Shown here one piece after another: positions 1 through 6,234 of a DNA stretch of 36,315 bases. Position 1 is the first letter of the stretch; every line of letters begins with the position of its first letter. The notes beneath the pieces are model-generated. The model searched no databases. It saw nothing but the letters and a program-made list of their open reading frames with translations, and had not been told where the DNA came from. Both the position numbers and the translations under genes were made by a program. The DNA is from Ectopseudomonas chengduensis (GTDB lineage Bacteria; Pseudomonadota; Gammaproteobacteria; Pseudomonadales; Pseudomonadaceae): positions 1 to 36,315 of the forward strand of contig NZ_JACFYZ010000021.1 in assembly GCF_015712065.1 (NCBI RefSeq), read 5' to 3'.

Positions 1-522
1 GCTGTTGACCACGGTGACACCTCGGAAACTCTCCGGTAAAAGCCGTGCATCACCGTATTGGACGACCGGGCTGACGGGAAAGACGTCGCCTGCCTTGATC
101 TCGGTATCCATGAACCGAGCTTTCACCGCGCCACCCAGTTTGGAGTAGTTATCCTCAGCCTGCCCGAGGCTGTTGTAAGGCAGCACATCGACTGAGCCAC
201 CGGCTCCTGAACGGCCGTCGCCAGTGTCAAGTTTAAGTCCTAGCATGGCAAAGGCATCGACACCGAAGCCTATGGTGCCCTCGGTGAAGCCAGACTCGAA
301 TCGGCCTATCACGCCATGCGCCCACTCTTCCGAATAGCCATTACCCGAGCTGCTGGACTGGCCTTTGCGGAAGTCACGGTTGAAGTAGAGATTTCGATTG
401 AGGATGGTCAGGCTGCTGCCTTCGATAAATCCCTCGCCTTTCTCGTCGGCGGCCATTGCAGCTTGCCCGGTACTGACGCTCAGAGTGAGCAGAGAAAGTC
501 CTAACAGGGTTCTGTTATTCAT
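1..522 (-). CDS. OprD-family outer-membrane porin, N-terminal part (runs off left edge)
   Basis: Reading from an ATG at 522 down to base 1, the frame stays open for 174 codons and continues outside the window. The product opens with a signal peptide (start MNNRTLLGLSL, cleavage near AAMAADE). It then shows OprD-family features: GFIEGSS, LNRNLYFNRDFR, AWAH-like EEWAHG, DAFAMLGLKLDTG, and RLLPESFRGV near the truncated end. These segments align by eye with the intact porin at 23680-25005, so this is a paralogue. OprD porins are 18-strand outer-membrane channels for small organic nutrients. The gene lies downstream of the DUF2790 gene in the same direction (157 bp gap), with a half-site ATTACA at 649-654 in the gap. 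The specific substrate cannot be assigned. Confidence 0.9.
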   Translation of the reverse strand, partial: MNNRTLLGLSLLTLSVSTGQAAMAADEKGEGFIEGSSLTILNRNLYFNRDFRKGQSSSSGNGYSEEWAHGVIGRFESGFTEGTIGFGVDAFAMLGLKLDTGDGRSGAGGSVDVLPYNSLGQAEDNYSKLGGAVKARFMDTEIKAGDVFPVSPVVQYGDARLLPESFRGVTVVNS

Positions 523-679
523 AAATGCTCCTGATGTTATTGGCAGTTGTCATTGTGTGGTCGCATATATGTGCCAAGCGCGCCGGGCATAGCCAGGCAC
601 GCCTTAGTCATATTTCCACATGCCAAATAACGTCAGGGTGACTTGGAAATTACATTTCAGTCAGCGCGATGTCATTTAT

Positions 680-1012
680 CTAGTTTTGATTAAGGCAACC
701 TGTCCCGGCTGCCCGGTATTCAAGAATATTCAGATCGCCATTGGAGTCCTCGTAGGTCATCTGGGCCGGCATCACACCGCAGCTAGAGTCCGTCGGGGTA
801 GTGGCCACGACCCTGGCGATATCGAGTTTCATGCCGTAGCGGTAATGAATAACTTCAGGCGGATTCTTTCCGTTAGCGGCAGCATACTCTTGCATGGCCT
901 GCTCATTGGCCTGAATCATCCGACCATAAACACGATCAGCGCCGCCTTCTGCCAGAGCTGCAGAGGAAACAACCATAGCGGAAAGTGCAGCAATGACTTT
1001 GAGGTTTTTCAT
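680..1012 (-). CDS. DUF2790 small periplasmic protein
   Basis: A 110-residue protein starting at ATG 1012 behind a good ribosome site (AGGAGTG, 9 bases upstream). Residues 1-21 form a signal peptide ending in ALA. The mature part carries the DUF2790 pattern seen in many Pseudomonas small proteins: YRYGMKLDIA, then CGVMPAQMTYEDSNG and LEYRAAGTGC. Its two cysteines, in CGVMPA and GTGC, could form a disulfide. The function of the family is not established, although members often sit beside copper- or metal-responsive genes. Here it is the first gene of a minus-strand pair with the porin at 522-1, and a 16-bp inverted-repeat box lies about 70 bases upstream. That fits control by a metal response regulator, which is an inference. 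Confidence 0.8.
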   Translation of the reverse strand: MKNLKVIAALSAMVVSSAALAEGGADRVYGRMIQANEQAMQEYAAANGKNPPEVIHYRYGMKLDIARVVATTPTDSSCGVMPAQMTYEDSNGDLNILEYRAAGTGCLNQN

Positions 1013-1081
1013 GTTTAATCACTCCTTCAAGGTGGTGATTAAAATATAAACGCAAGACCCTGTCACAAACGTGAAGCGAGA

Positions 1082-1097
1082 ATTACATTCCTGTAAT
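1082..1097. promoter_or_regulatory. ATTACA-N4-TGTAAT box upstream of the DUF2790/porin pair
   Basis: A perfect inverted repeat with 6-bp arms ATTACA (1082-1087) and TGTAAT (1092-1097) around a 4-bp spacer. A TATATT-like -10 lies nearer the DUF2790 start on the minus strand (around 1043-1048), placing the box roughly 50 bases above a likely transcription start. The same architecture recurs at 23521-23536 upstream of the intact porin. It resembles binding sites of OmpR-type heavy-metal response regulators (CopR/CusR/CzcR class). Assigning a particular regulator is inference. Confidence 0.6.
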
Positions 1098-1353
1098 GGA
1101 TCTAAACTCTTTGAGAGTAAAGGTTTTGATACGTCAGTTATGTTTGGCACTCGTCAGAGCAATTACAGGCGTCGGCTACCGAAGATAACAATTTCTACCC
1201 AGGTATCAGTGAGTGGGTCATTGGAAAGTCAGCTTTGGTGAGGCGATCGTTAGCGGTAGTAATGCACTCTTGGCGGCTCCCCATAGTCGCCGTCTGTGCA
1301 TTTCGCTAAATGCGTGCGCTGCACAAACAGTGCAACGCACGGATTATTGCTAA

Positions 1354-1593
1354 TTACAGCAGTGGAAGGGTGTAGCTCACGATCAGGCGGTTCTCATCAA
1401 CGTCGTTGCCGAAGTTGGTTGAACGTAGTGTGGCGTTGCGCCATTTAACGCCCAGGTTTTTCAGCGCACCGTCCTGAAAGACATAGGCGATGTCAGTATT
1501 GCGCTCCCACTCCTTACCATCGGCACCGCCTGCGCCTAGATCAATATTGTCGCCGGTCAGGTAACGGGTCATGAACGTCAAGCCAGGGATGCC
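1354..1593 (-). pseudogene. OprD-family porin, 3' fragment cut by the mer module
   Basis: The last 79 codons of a porin remain. They start inside the conserved GIPGLTFMTRY motif, contain the KEWERNTDIAY segment, and end in RLIVSYTLPLL, the usual C-terminal beta-strand signature of OprD proteins (the intact porin here has YGVPGLTFMTRY and ends VRLIVEYPLSVL). Upstream in the same frame there is immediately the TGA stop of the mer EAL gene, so the other roughly 360 codons, start codon and promoter are missing. The missing 5' part is not found on the other side of the mer module, so this is a deletion junction rather than a simple insertion. It is not expected to be expressed as a porin. Confidence 0.85.
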
Positions 1594-2583
1594 TCAGTCT
1601 GACAGTGATGAGTCGCAGGCGTTCAGATCGGCATCGGTTTCGCTCCCGGTCTTGGCGCGCGCCTGGAAGCGCTGATAGCACTCCAGCCCGCAGAAGTGCT
1701 CGACGTATTCCGCGCCTTCCGGGGTGAAGGCGGCATCGAGCGGGATTTCCTTGCAGCACACGCAGCAACTGGTGGCAGTCGGATCATTTGCATTCATGGT
1801 GGCACCCCTCCATTGACTGACGAAGACGGCGAATGCCGCCGCCGGCATCGGCTTGGCGAACAGGAAGCCTTGTCCTGTGTCGCAGTCCGCTTGTCGCAAC
1901 AAATCAAGACTCGCCGATGTTTCCACGCCTTCGGCCACTACTTCCATGCCAAGCCCATGCGCAAGCTGAATCACGGTGCGCACGATGGTCTGGTCGCGGT
2001 GGTCGTTGGCGAGTCCGGCGACAAACGATTGGTCGATCTTGAGCGTGCTGATGGGGCAGCATTTCAGGTGTTGCAGGCAGGAATAGCCGGTGCCGAAGTC
2101 GTCGGCGGCGAAGCGCACACCGATCTGTCGCAAAGCTTCCAGGGCGGGGAAGATCGCCGGATCACCGAACGCAACCGATTCGGTCAGCTCAATTTCAAGA
2201 TACGCGGCGGGCAACCCAGCATCGGCCAGCACGCCCTTTACCCACTTGTCGAAATCTGGCCCCACTTGGCTCGCCGAAACATTGACGGCCAGCCGGAACG
2301 GTTGCCATGCCAGCACCCGCCAGTCGCGCATTTGACGGCAGGCTGCGCCCAGCACCCATGCGCCGATTTCCGGCATCAGGCCGGACGATTCGATCACGGG
2401 CAGGAACTGGCCCGGCGGCAACAGTCCGAGCGTCGGATGACGCCAGCGCAACAGGGCTTCCGCGCCGACAATCTGCTCACTGCGCAAATCGACAATCGGC
2501 TGGTAGTGCAGCTCAAGCTGCCCGCGCTCGACCGCCTGCGCCAGTTGCGCCACTGTCCATTCAATTGGCTGGGAAGCGCTCAT
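1594..2583 (-). CDS. Mer-transposon EAL-domain protein with C-terminal DUF3330 (urf2)
   Basis: A 329-residue protein, the usual length for urf2 of Tn501/Tn21-type transposons. ATG at 2583 is chosen over longer frames because it overlaps the merE stop (ATGA) and gives the family N-terminus. Residues 40-47 hold the EAL signature (GAEALLRW), followed by NVSAS, IELTES, AADDFGTGYS, KIDQSFV and VAEGVE, all typical of EAL phosphodiesterases of cyclic di-GMP. The last 60-odd residues form a Cys-rich DUF3330 tail (CCVCC and FCGLEC). Enzymatic activity of this transposon-borne version is not established. In Tn21 a 3' part of this gene is called tnpM. It is the last mer transcript gene, and its stop codon forms the deletion junction with the porin fragment. 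Confidence 0.9.
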   Translation of the reverse strand: MSASQPIEWTVAQLAQAVERGQLELHYQPIVDLRSEQIVGAEALLRWRHPTLGLLPPGQFLPVIESSGLMPEIGAWVLGAACRQMRDWRVLAWQPFRLAVNVSASQVGPDFDKWVKGVLADAGLPAAYLEIELTESVAFGDPAIFPALEALRQIGVRFAADDFGTGYSCLQHLKCCPISTLKIDQSFVAGLANDHRDQTIVRTVIQLAHGLGMEVVAEGVETSASLDLLRQADCDTGQGFLFAKPMPAAAFAVFVSQWRGATMNANDPTATSCCVCCKEIPLDAAFTPEGAEYVEHFCGLECYQRFQARAKTGSETDADLNACDSSLSD

Positions 2584-2816
2584 GATCGACCTCTGAAGGC
2601 CCGCAGCAGCCGCGTCACAGACAGGACAAACAAGCCGGTCAGCGTGAGGGCTGCAATACCCCAGTGCTCGCCGATGAACGCGCCGGCCGTCGTGCCGGCC
2701 AGCACAATGGCGAGAATCGGCAAATGACAGGGACAGGTGAGCACCGCCAGCGCACCCCACAGGTAGCCGGTGAACGGCTTGTGTGTCTCGGTCGGCAAGC
2801 GCTCGGGGCTGTTCAT
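2580..2816 (-). CDS. merE: MerE, mercury resistance membrane protein
   Basis: A 78-residue inner-membrane protein with two hydrophobic helices. The Cys pair in TCPCHLP sits in the first helix, as in MerE of Tn21/Tn501. MerE is reported as a broad mercury transporter for inorganic mercury and methylmercury. Its start overlaps the merD end (ATGA-type overlap) and its stop overlaps the urf2 start, so translation is coupled along the operon. Length and sequence look full and undamaged. Confidence 0.93.
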   Translation of the reverse strand: MNSPERLPTETHKPFTGYLWGALAVLTCPCHLPILAIVLAGTTAGAFIGEHWGIAALTLTGLFVLSVTRLLRAFRGRS

Positions 2817-3178
2817 GGCAGACTCTCCGCTTGCTGGGCCGGCGCGGTCGGCATCGCGGCCAACTGCACTTCCAGATCGGCCAACGCTTCGCGTCGGCGT
2901 TCGACGAACTGACTCAGCACGGCAAGCTGTGCGGCTGTTTCATCGCAGTCCGCCGCATCCAGCGCCCGGCACAACCGCGCCAATGCGTCCAGGCCGATGC
3001 CCGCCTCAAAAGCGGCCCGCACAAAGCACAGCCGCTGCAAGGCGGCGTCATCGAACAAGCCGTAGCCGCCCGTGGTGCAGGCGACTGGCCGCAGCAATCC
3101 GCGCAGCAGGTAGTCGCGCACGATATGCACGCTCACCCCGGCCTCAAGGGCCAGTCGGGACACTGTGTAGGCGTTCAT
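2813..3178 (-). CDS. merD: MerD, secondary regulator of the mer operon
   Basis: A 121-residue MerR-family protein with an N-terminal helix-turn-helix (YTVSRLALEAGVSVHIVRDY) and a C-terminal coiled segment. Unlike MerR it lacks the Hg-binding cysteine set, which is the normal state of MerD. Known role: it binds the mer operator after induction and helps remove activated MerR, switching the operon down once mercury is gone. The gene lies 17 bp downstream of merA and overlaps merE. The length matches Tn501/Tn21 MerD. Confidence 0.93.
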   Translation of the reverse strand: MNAYTVSRLALEAGVSVHIVRDYLLRGLLRPVACTTGGYGLFDDAALQRLCFVRAAFEAGIGLDALARLCRALDAADCDETAAQLAVLSQFVERRREALADLEVQLAAMPTAPAQQAESLP

Positions 3179-3195
3179 CGAACACCTCCTTTTCC

Positions 3196-4881
3196 TTATC
3201 CGGCGCAGCAGGACAGTTGCTTCACGTCCTTGCTGAAGGTCTGCGCCGCGAGCTTCAAGCCCTCGACCATCGTTAGGTAGGGGAACAACTGGTCGGCTAG
3301 TTCCTGCACCGTCATGCGGTTGCGAATGGCGAGAACAGCCGTCTGGATCAGTTCGCCCGCTTCCGGGGCCACCACCTGTACGCCAATCAGCCGTCCGCTG
3401 CCTTCCTCGATGACCAGCTTGATGAAGCCGCGGGTATCGAAGTTGGCGAGCGCACGCGGCACGTTGTCGAGCGTCAGCGTGCGGCTGTCGGTTTCGATGC
3501 CATCGTGGTGCGCTTCCGCCTCGCTGTAGCCCACGGTCGCCACTTGCGGGTCGGTGAACACCACGGCCGGCATCGCGGTCAGATTGATGGCGGCGTCGCC
3601 GCCGGTCATGTTAATGGCCGCACGAGTGCCGGCCGCTGCCGCCACATAGACGAACTGCGGCTGGTCGGTGCAGTCGCCGGCCGCGTAGATGTTCGGGCTA
3701 CTGGTGCGCATGCCCTTGTCGATGACGATGGCCCCCTGCGCATTGACGGCTACCCCCGCCGCTTCCAATGCCAGGCTGCGCGTGTTCGGTGTCCGGCCGG
3801 TGGCGACCAGCAGCTTGTCGGCGCGCACTTCGCCCTGTCCAGTGGTCAGCACGAATTCGCCGTCCACATGGGCGACTTGGCTGGCTTGCGTATGTTCCAG
3901 TACCTTGATTCCTTCGGCACGGAAGGCGGCTGTGACGGCCTCGCCGATGGCAGGGTCTTCGCGGAAGAACAGCGTGCTGCGCGCAAGGATCGTGACCTGG
4001 CTACCCAGCCGGGCGAAGGCTTGCGCCAGTTCCAGCGCCACCACCGACGAGCCGATGACGGCCAGGCGTTCGGGAATGGTGTCGCTGACCAAGGCCTCGG
4101 TCGAAGTCCAGTAGGGTGACTCTTTCAGGCCCGGAATCGGCGGCATGGCCGGACTGGCACCCGTGGCGACCAGGCAGCGGTCGAACATCACGACGCGCTC
4201 ACCACCCTCGTTCAAACTAACGATAAGGCTCTGGTCGTCCTTGAAACGCGCTTCACCGTGCAGAACGGTGATGGCTGAATTGCCGTCCAGGATGCCTTCG
4301 TACTTGGCATGACGGAGTTCTTCGACACGGGCCTGCTGCTGGGCCAGCAGCCGCTCGCGCAAGATCGTCGGCGGTGTGGGTGGCATGCCGCCGTCGAATG
4401 GGCTTTCCCGGCGCAGATGGGCGATGTGGGCGGCGCGGATCATGATCTTGGACGGCACACAACCGACGTTGACGCAGGTGCCGCCGATGGTGCCGCGCTC
4501 AATCAGCGTGACCTGCGCGCCTTGCTCGACGGCCTTCAGTGCTGCCGCCATCGCGGCTCCACCGCTGCCGATCACGGCGACTTGCAACGGGCGCTCGCCG
4601 CCGCTGCCCTTGTCGGCGGCACCCATCCAGCCGCGCACCTTGTCGAACAGCCCAGTGCGGTTGTCGGTCGGCGGGGCATCGGCGAGCATCGCTTTGTAGC
4701 CCAGGCCAGCCACGGCGGCGGTCAGTGCGTCCGGCGCTGTGCCTGGATCAAGGGCGAGCTGGGCCGCGCCCTTGGCATAGGACACTATGGCAGATTGGAC
4801 GCCGGGTACTTTTTCCAGCGCTTCCTTGACGTGCGCCGCGCACGAGTCGCAGGTCATGCCGGTGATTTTTAGATGGGTCAT
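3196..4881 (-). CDS. merA: MerA, mercuric reductase
   Basis: A 561-residue cytoplasmic flavoenzyme that reduces Hg(II) to volatile Hg(0) with NADPH; the length equals the Tn501 enzyme. An N-terminal heavy-metal-associated domain (NmerA) carries GMTCDSC with C11 and C14. The FAD-binding GSGGAA is near residue 105. The redox-active GGTCVNVGCVPSK places the catalytic pair at C136/C141. A second nucleotide-binding region and a dimer domain follow. The C-terminal vicinal pair C558/C559 (LSCCAG) delivers Hg(II) to the partner active site. All key residues are present, so the gene should be functional. It follows merP after 71 bp, with no merC between. Confidence 0.97.
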   Translation of the reverse strand: MTHLKITGMTCDSCAAHVKEALEKVPGVQSAIVSYAKGAAQLALDPGTAPDALTAAVAGLGYKAMLADAPPTDNRTGLFDKVRGWMGAADKGSGGERPLQVAVIGSGGAAMAAALKAVEQGAQVTLIERGTIGGTCVNVGCVPSKIMIRAAHIAHLRRESPFDGGMPPTPPTILRERLLAQQQARVEELRHAKYEGILDGNSAITVLHGEARFKDDQSLIVSLNEGGERVVMFDRCLVATGASPAMPPIPGLKESPYWTSTEALVSDTIPERLAVIGSSVVALELAQAFARLGSQVTILARSTLFFREDPAIGEAVTAAFRAEGIKVLEHTQASQVAHVDGEFVLTTGQGEVRADKLLVATGRTPNTRSLALEAAGVAVNAQGAIVIDKGMRTSSPNIYAAGDCTDQPQFVYVAAAAGTRAAINMTGGDAAINLTAMPAVVFTDPQVATVGYSEAEAHHDGIETDSRTLTLDNVPRALANFDTRGFIKLVIEEGSGRLIGVQVVAPEAGELIQTAVLAIRNRMTVQELADQLFPYLTMVEGLKLAAQTFSKDVKQLSCCAG

Positions 4882-4952
4882 GCGACAGATCCTTTTTCGT
4901 TTGTGGTAGCAGACAAGGGCGTCAGATGTGCTGCGCTGCCGTTTTCAGTGCC

Positions 4953-5228
4953 TCACTTCTTGACGCTGGACGGATAGCCTGCGTCTTCGGTGGCCTTGGT
5001 CAGCTTCTGCACGCTGGTCTTGGCATCATCGAAGGTGACAACCGCTTCGCGTGTCTCGAAGGTCACGTTAACTTTGCTGACGCCTTCGACCTTGGAAATC
5101 GCCTTCTTGACGGTGATCGGACAAGCGGAGCAGGTCATGCCCGGTACGGACAGCGTGACGGTCTGGGTGGCGGCCCACACGGGGGCAACAACGGCAGCGA
5201 TGGCGAGAGAGGCAAACAGTTTTTTCAT
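4953..5228 (-). CDS. merP: MerP, periplasmic mercury-binding protein
   Basis: A 91-residue protein with a signal peptide (residues 1-19, ending VWA) and one heavy-metal-associated domain. GMTCSACP supplies C33 and C36 for Hg(II) capture in the periplasm. MerP passes mercury to MerT. The gene starts 15 bp after merT in the same transcript. No defects are seen. Confidence 0.96.
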   Translation of the reverse strand: MKKLFASLAIAAVVAPVWAATQTVTLSVPGMTCSACPITVKKAISKVEGVSKVNVTFETREAVVTFDDAKTSVQKLTKATEDAGYPSSVKK

Positions 5229-5243
5229 GATGAACTCCTGTGA

Positions 5244-5594
5244 TTAATAGAAAAATGGCATGACGTAGGGAAATCCGAGCGCGACCAGAACCAGCGCGGC
5301 CACGACCCAGAAAATGAGCTTGTAAGTAGCGCGCACTTGGGGAATCGCACACACATCCCCTGGTTTGCAGGCTTGCGCCGGTCGGTAGATGCGCCGCCAG
5401 GCGAAAAACAGCGCCACCAACGCCGCGCCGATGAAGATCGGGCGATAAGGTTCCAACACCGTCAAGTTGCCGATCCAAGCGCCGCTGAACCCCAGGGCGA
5501 TCAGAACCAGCGGCCCCAGGCAGCAAGCCGAGGCGAGGATGGCGGCTAGCCCGCCAGTGAAGAGCGCCCCGCGCCCGTTTTGAGGTTCAGACAT
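5244..5594 (-). CDS. merT: MerT, mercuric ion transport protein
   Basis: A 116-residue inner-membrane protein with three hydrophobic helices. C24/C25 (ASACCLG) lie in the first helix and C76/C82 (QACKPGDVC) in the loop between helices two and three; both pairs are needed in the known transporter to accept Hg(II) from MerP and release it towards MerA. It is the first gene of the structural mer operon, read from the divergent merR/merT promoter region at 5630-5660. It is intact. Confidence 0.96.
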   Translation of the reverse strand: MSEPQNGRGALFTGGLAAILASACCLGPLVLIALGFSGAWIGNLTVLEPYRPIFIGAALVALFFAWRRIYRPAQACKPGDVCAIPQVRATYKLIFWVVAALVLVALGFPYVMPFFY

Positions 5595-5629
5595 ACGCTT
5601 GTCCTTTCAAATCTGGATTGGATAGCTTA

Positions 5630-5660
5630 AGCTTACTTCCGTACCAATGTACGGAGTCAA
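5630..5660 (-). promoter_or_regulatory. mer operator and PmerT promoter
   Basis: On the minus strand, -35 TTGACT (5655-5660) and -10 TAAGCT (5630-5635) are separated by 19 bp, the overlong spacing typical of MerR-controlled promoters. The spacer holds the perfect MerR dyad CCGTAC-N4-GTACGG (5639-5654). MerR bound here represses, and on Hg(II) binding it untwists the DNA to activate merTPADE. The divergent merR start lies 6 bp beyond the -35. Confidence 0.93.
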
Positions 5661-5665
5661 GCGAT

Positions 5666-6100
5666 ATGGAAAAAAATTTGGAGAATCTGACTATTGGCGT
5701 TTTCGCCAAGGCGGCCGGGGTCAACGTGGAAACAATCCGGTTCTATCAGCGCAAGGGCTTGTTGCCGGAGCCGGACAAGCCCTATGGCAGCATCCGCCGC
5801 TATGGCGAGGCGGATGTGACGCGGGTGCGCTTCGTGAAATCAGCCCAGCGGCTCGGATTCAGCCTCGACGAGATCGCAGAGCTGCTGAGGCTGGATGACG
5901 GCACCCACTGCGAGGAAGCCAGCAGCCTGGCCGAGCACAAGCTTCAGGACGTGCGCGAAAAAATGACCGACCTGGCGCGCATGGAAACCGTGCTATCCGA
6001 ACTTGTGTTCGCCTGCCATGCGCGGCAAGGGAACGTTTCTTGCCCGCTGATTGCTTCGCTGCAAGGGGAGAAAGAGCCGCGTGGTGCCGACGCGGTGTAG
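5666..6100 (+). CDS. merR: MerR, mercury-responsive regulator
   Basis: 144 residues, the classic MerR length, starting at ATG 5666 (an upstream in-frame start would run through the operator). The N-terminal helix-turn-helix (IGVFAKAAGVNVETIRFYQR) is followed by the dimerisation helix. The three Hg(II)-binding cysteines are at the canonical positions C82, C117 and C126. It represses its own gene and switches PmerT with mercury. It is divergent from merT. Confidence 0.96.
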   Translation: MEKNLENLTIGVFAKAAGVNVETIRFYQRKGLLPEPDKPYGSIRRYGEADVTRVRFVKSAQRLGFSLDEIAELLRLDDGTHCEEASSLAEHKLQDVREKMTDLARMETVLSELVFACHARQGNVSCPLIASLQGEKEPRGADAV

Positions 6101-6116
6101 CCGAGGGTAGTTACGC

Positions 6117-6154
6117 CTTAGCGTGCTTTATTTTCCGTTTTCTGAGACGACCCC
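6117..6154. repeat. 38-bp terminal inverted repeat of the mer transposon
   Basis: Read on the minus strand from 6154, it begins GGGGTCGTCTCAG and finishes in AAAGCACGCTAAG at 6117, matching the 38-bp ends of the Tn21 subgroup as remembered. It marks the merR-side boundary of the element, only 24 bp before the cad operator. No second copy is seen in the window, so target-site duplication cannot be tested. Confidence 0.85.
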
Positions 6155-6178
6155 TAATTGCCGTCTCCAAACAATGGC

Positions 6179-6209
6179 TTGACCCTATAGCGGCTATAGG
6201 GTGTTCACT
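6179..6209 (+). promoter_or_regulatory. CadR/PbrR-type (MerR family) operator-promoter of cadA
   Basis: -35 TTGACC (6179-6184), 19-bp spacer, and -10-like TTCACT (6204-6209). The spacer is built around a perfect dyad ACCCTATAG-CGG-CTATAGGGT (6182-6202). This is the layout of CadR/PbrR/ZntR-controlled promoters, activated by Cd, Pb or Zn. The cadA start is 26 bp downstream. No cadR/pbrR gene lies in the window: the usual divergent position is occupied by the mer inverted repeat. Confidence 0.88.
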
Positions 6210-6234
6210 GCGTAACAACAGAGGAGACCCCACA

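Larger units (their letters stand above)
1594..6154. mobile_element. Truncated Tn21-subgroup mercury transposon remnant
   Basis: The segment carries merR, merTPADE and the EAL/DUF3330 gene in the order found in Tn501/Tn21-type transposons, and ends at 6154 with a 38-bp terminal inverted repeat. In an intact element the urf2 side continues into res, tnpR, tnpA and the second inverted repeat. Here it stops exactly at the urf2 stop codon and joins porin sequence. The element therefore lacks its own transposase and resolvase, as well as the other end. It could only move if another copy supplied transposase and a second matching end lay nearby. Confidence 0.85.

Noticed and set aside
649..664. Possible further ATTACA box between the porin and DUF2790 genes
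   Set aside because: Only the left arm is present; the right arm matches 3 of 6 bases, which is too weak.
1696..2727. 343-residue plus-strand ORF opposite the mer EAL gene
   Set aside because: It is antisense to a clearly conserved protein and shows no domain; long antisense frames are common in GC-rich coding DNA.
3505..4119. 204-residue plus-strand ORF opposite merA
   Set aside because: merA is complete with all catalytic residues; this frame is its antisense shadow.
6040..6234. Extended N-terminus of the cadA frame
   Set aside because: The extra 65 codons cross the mer inverted repeat and the cad operator; ATG 6235 has a ribosome site and gives the expected Cys-rich start.
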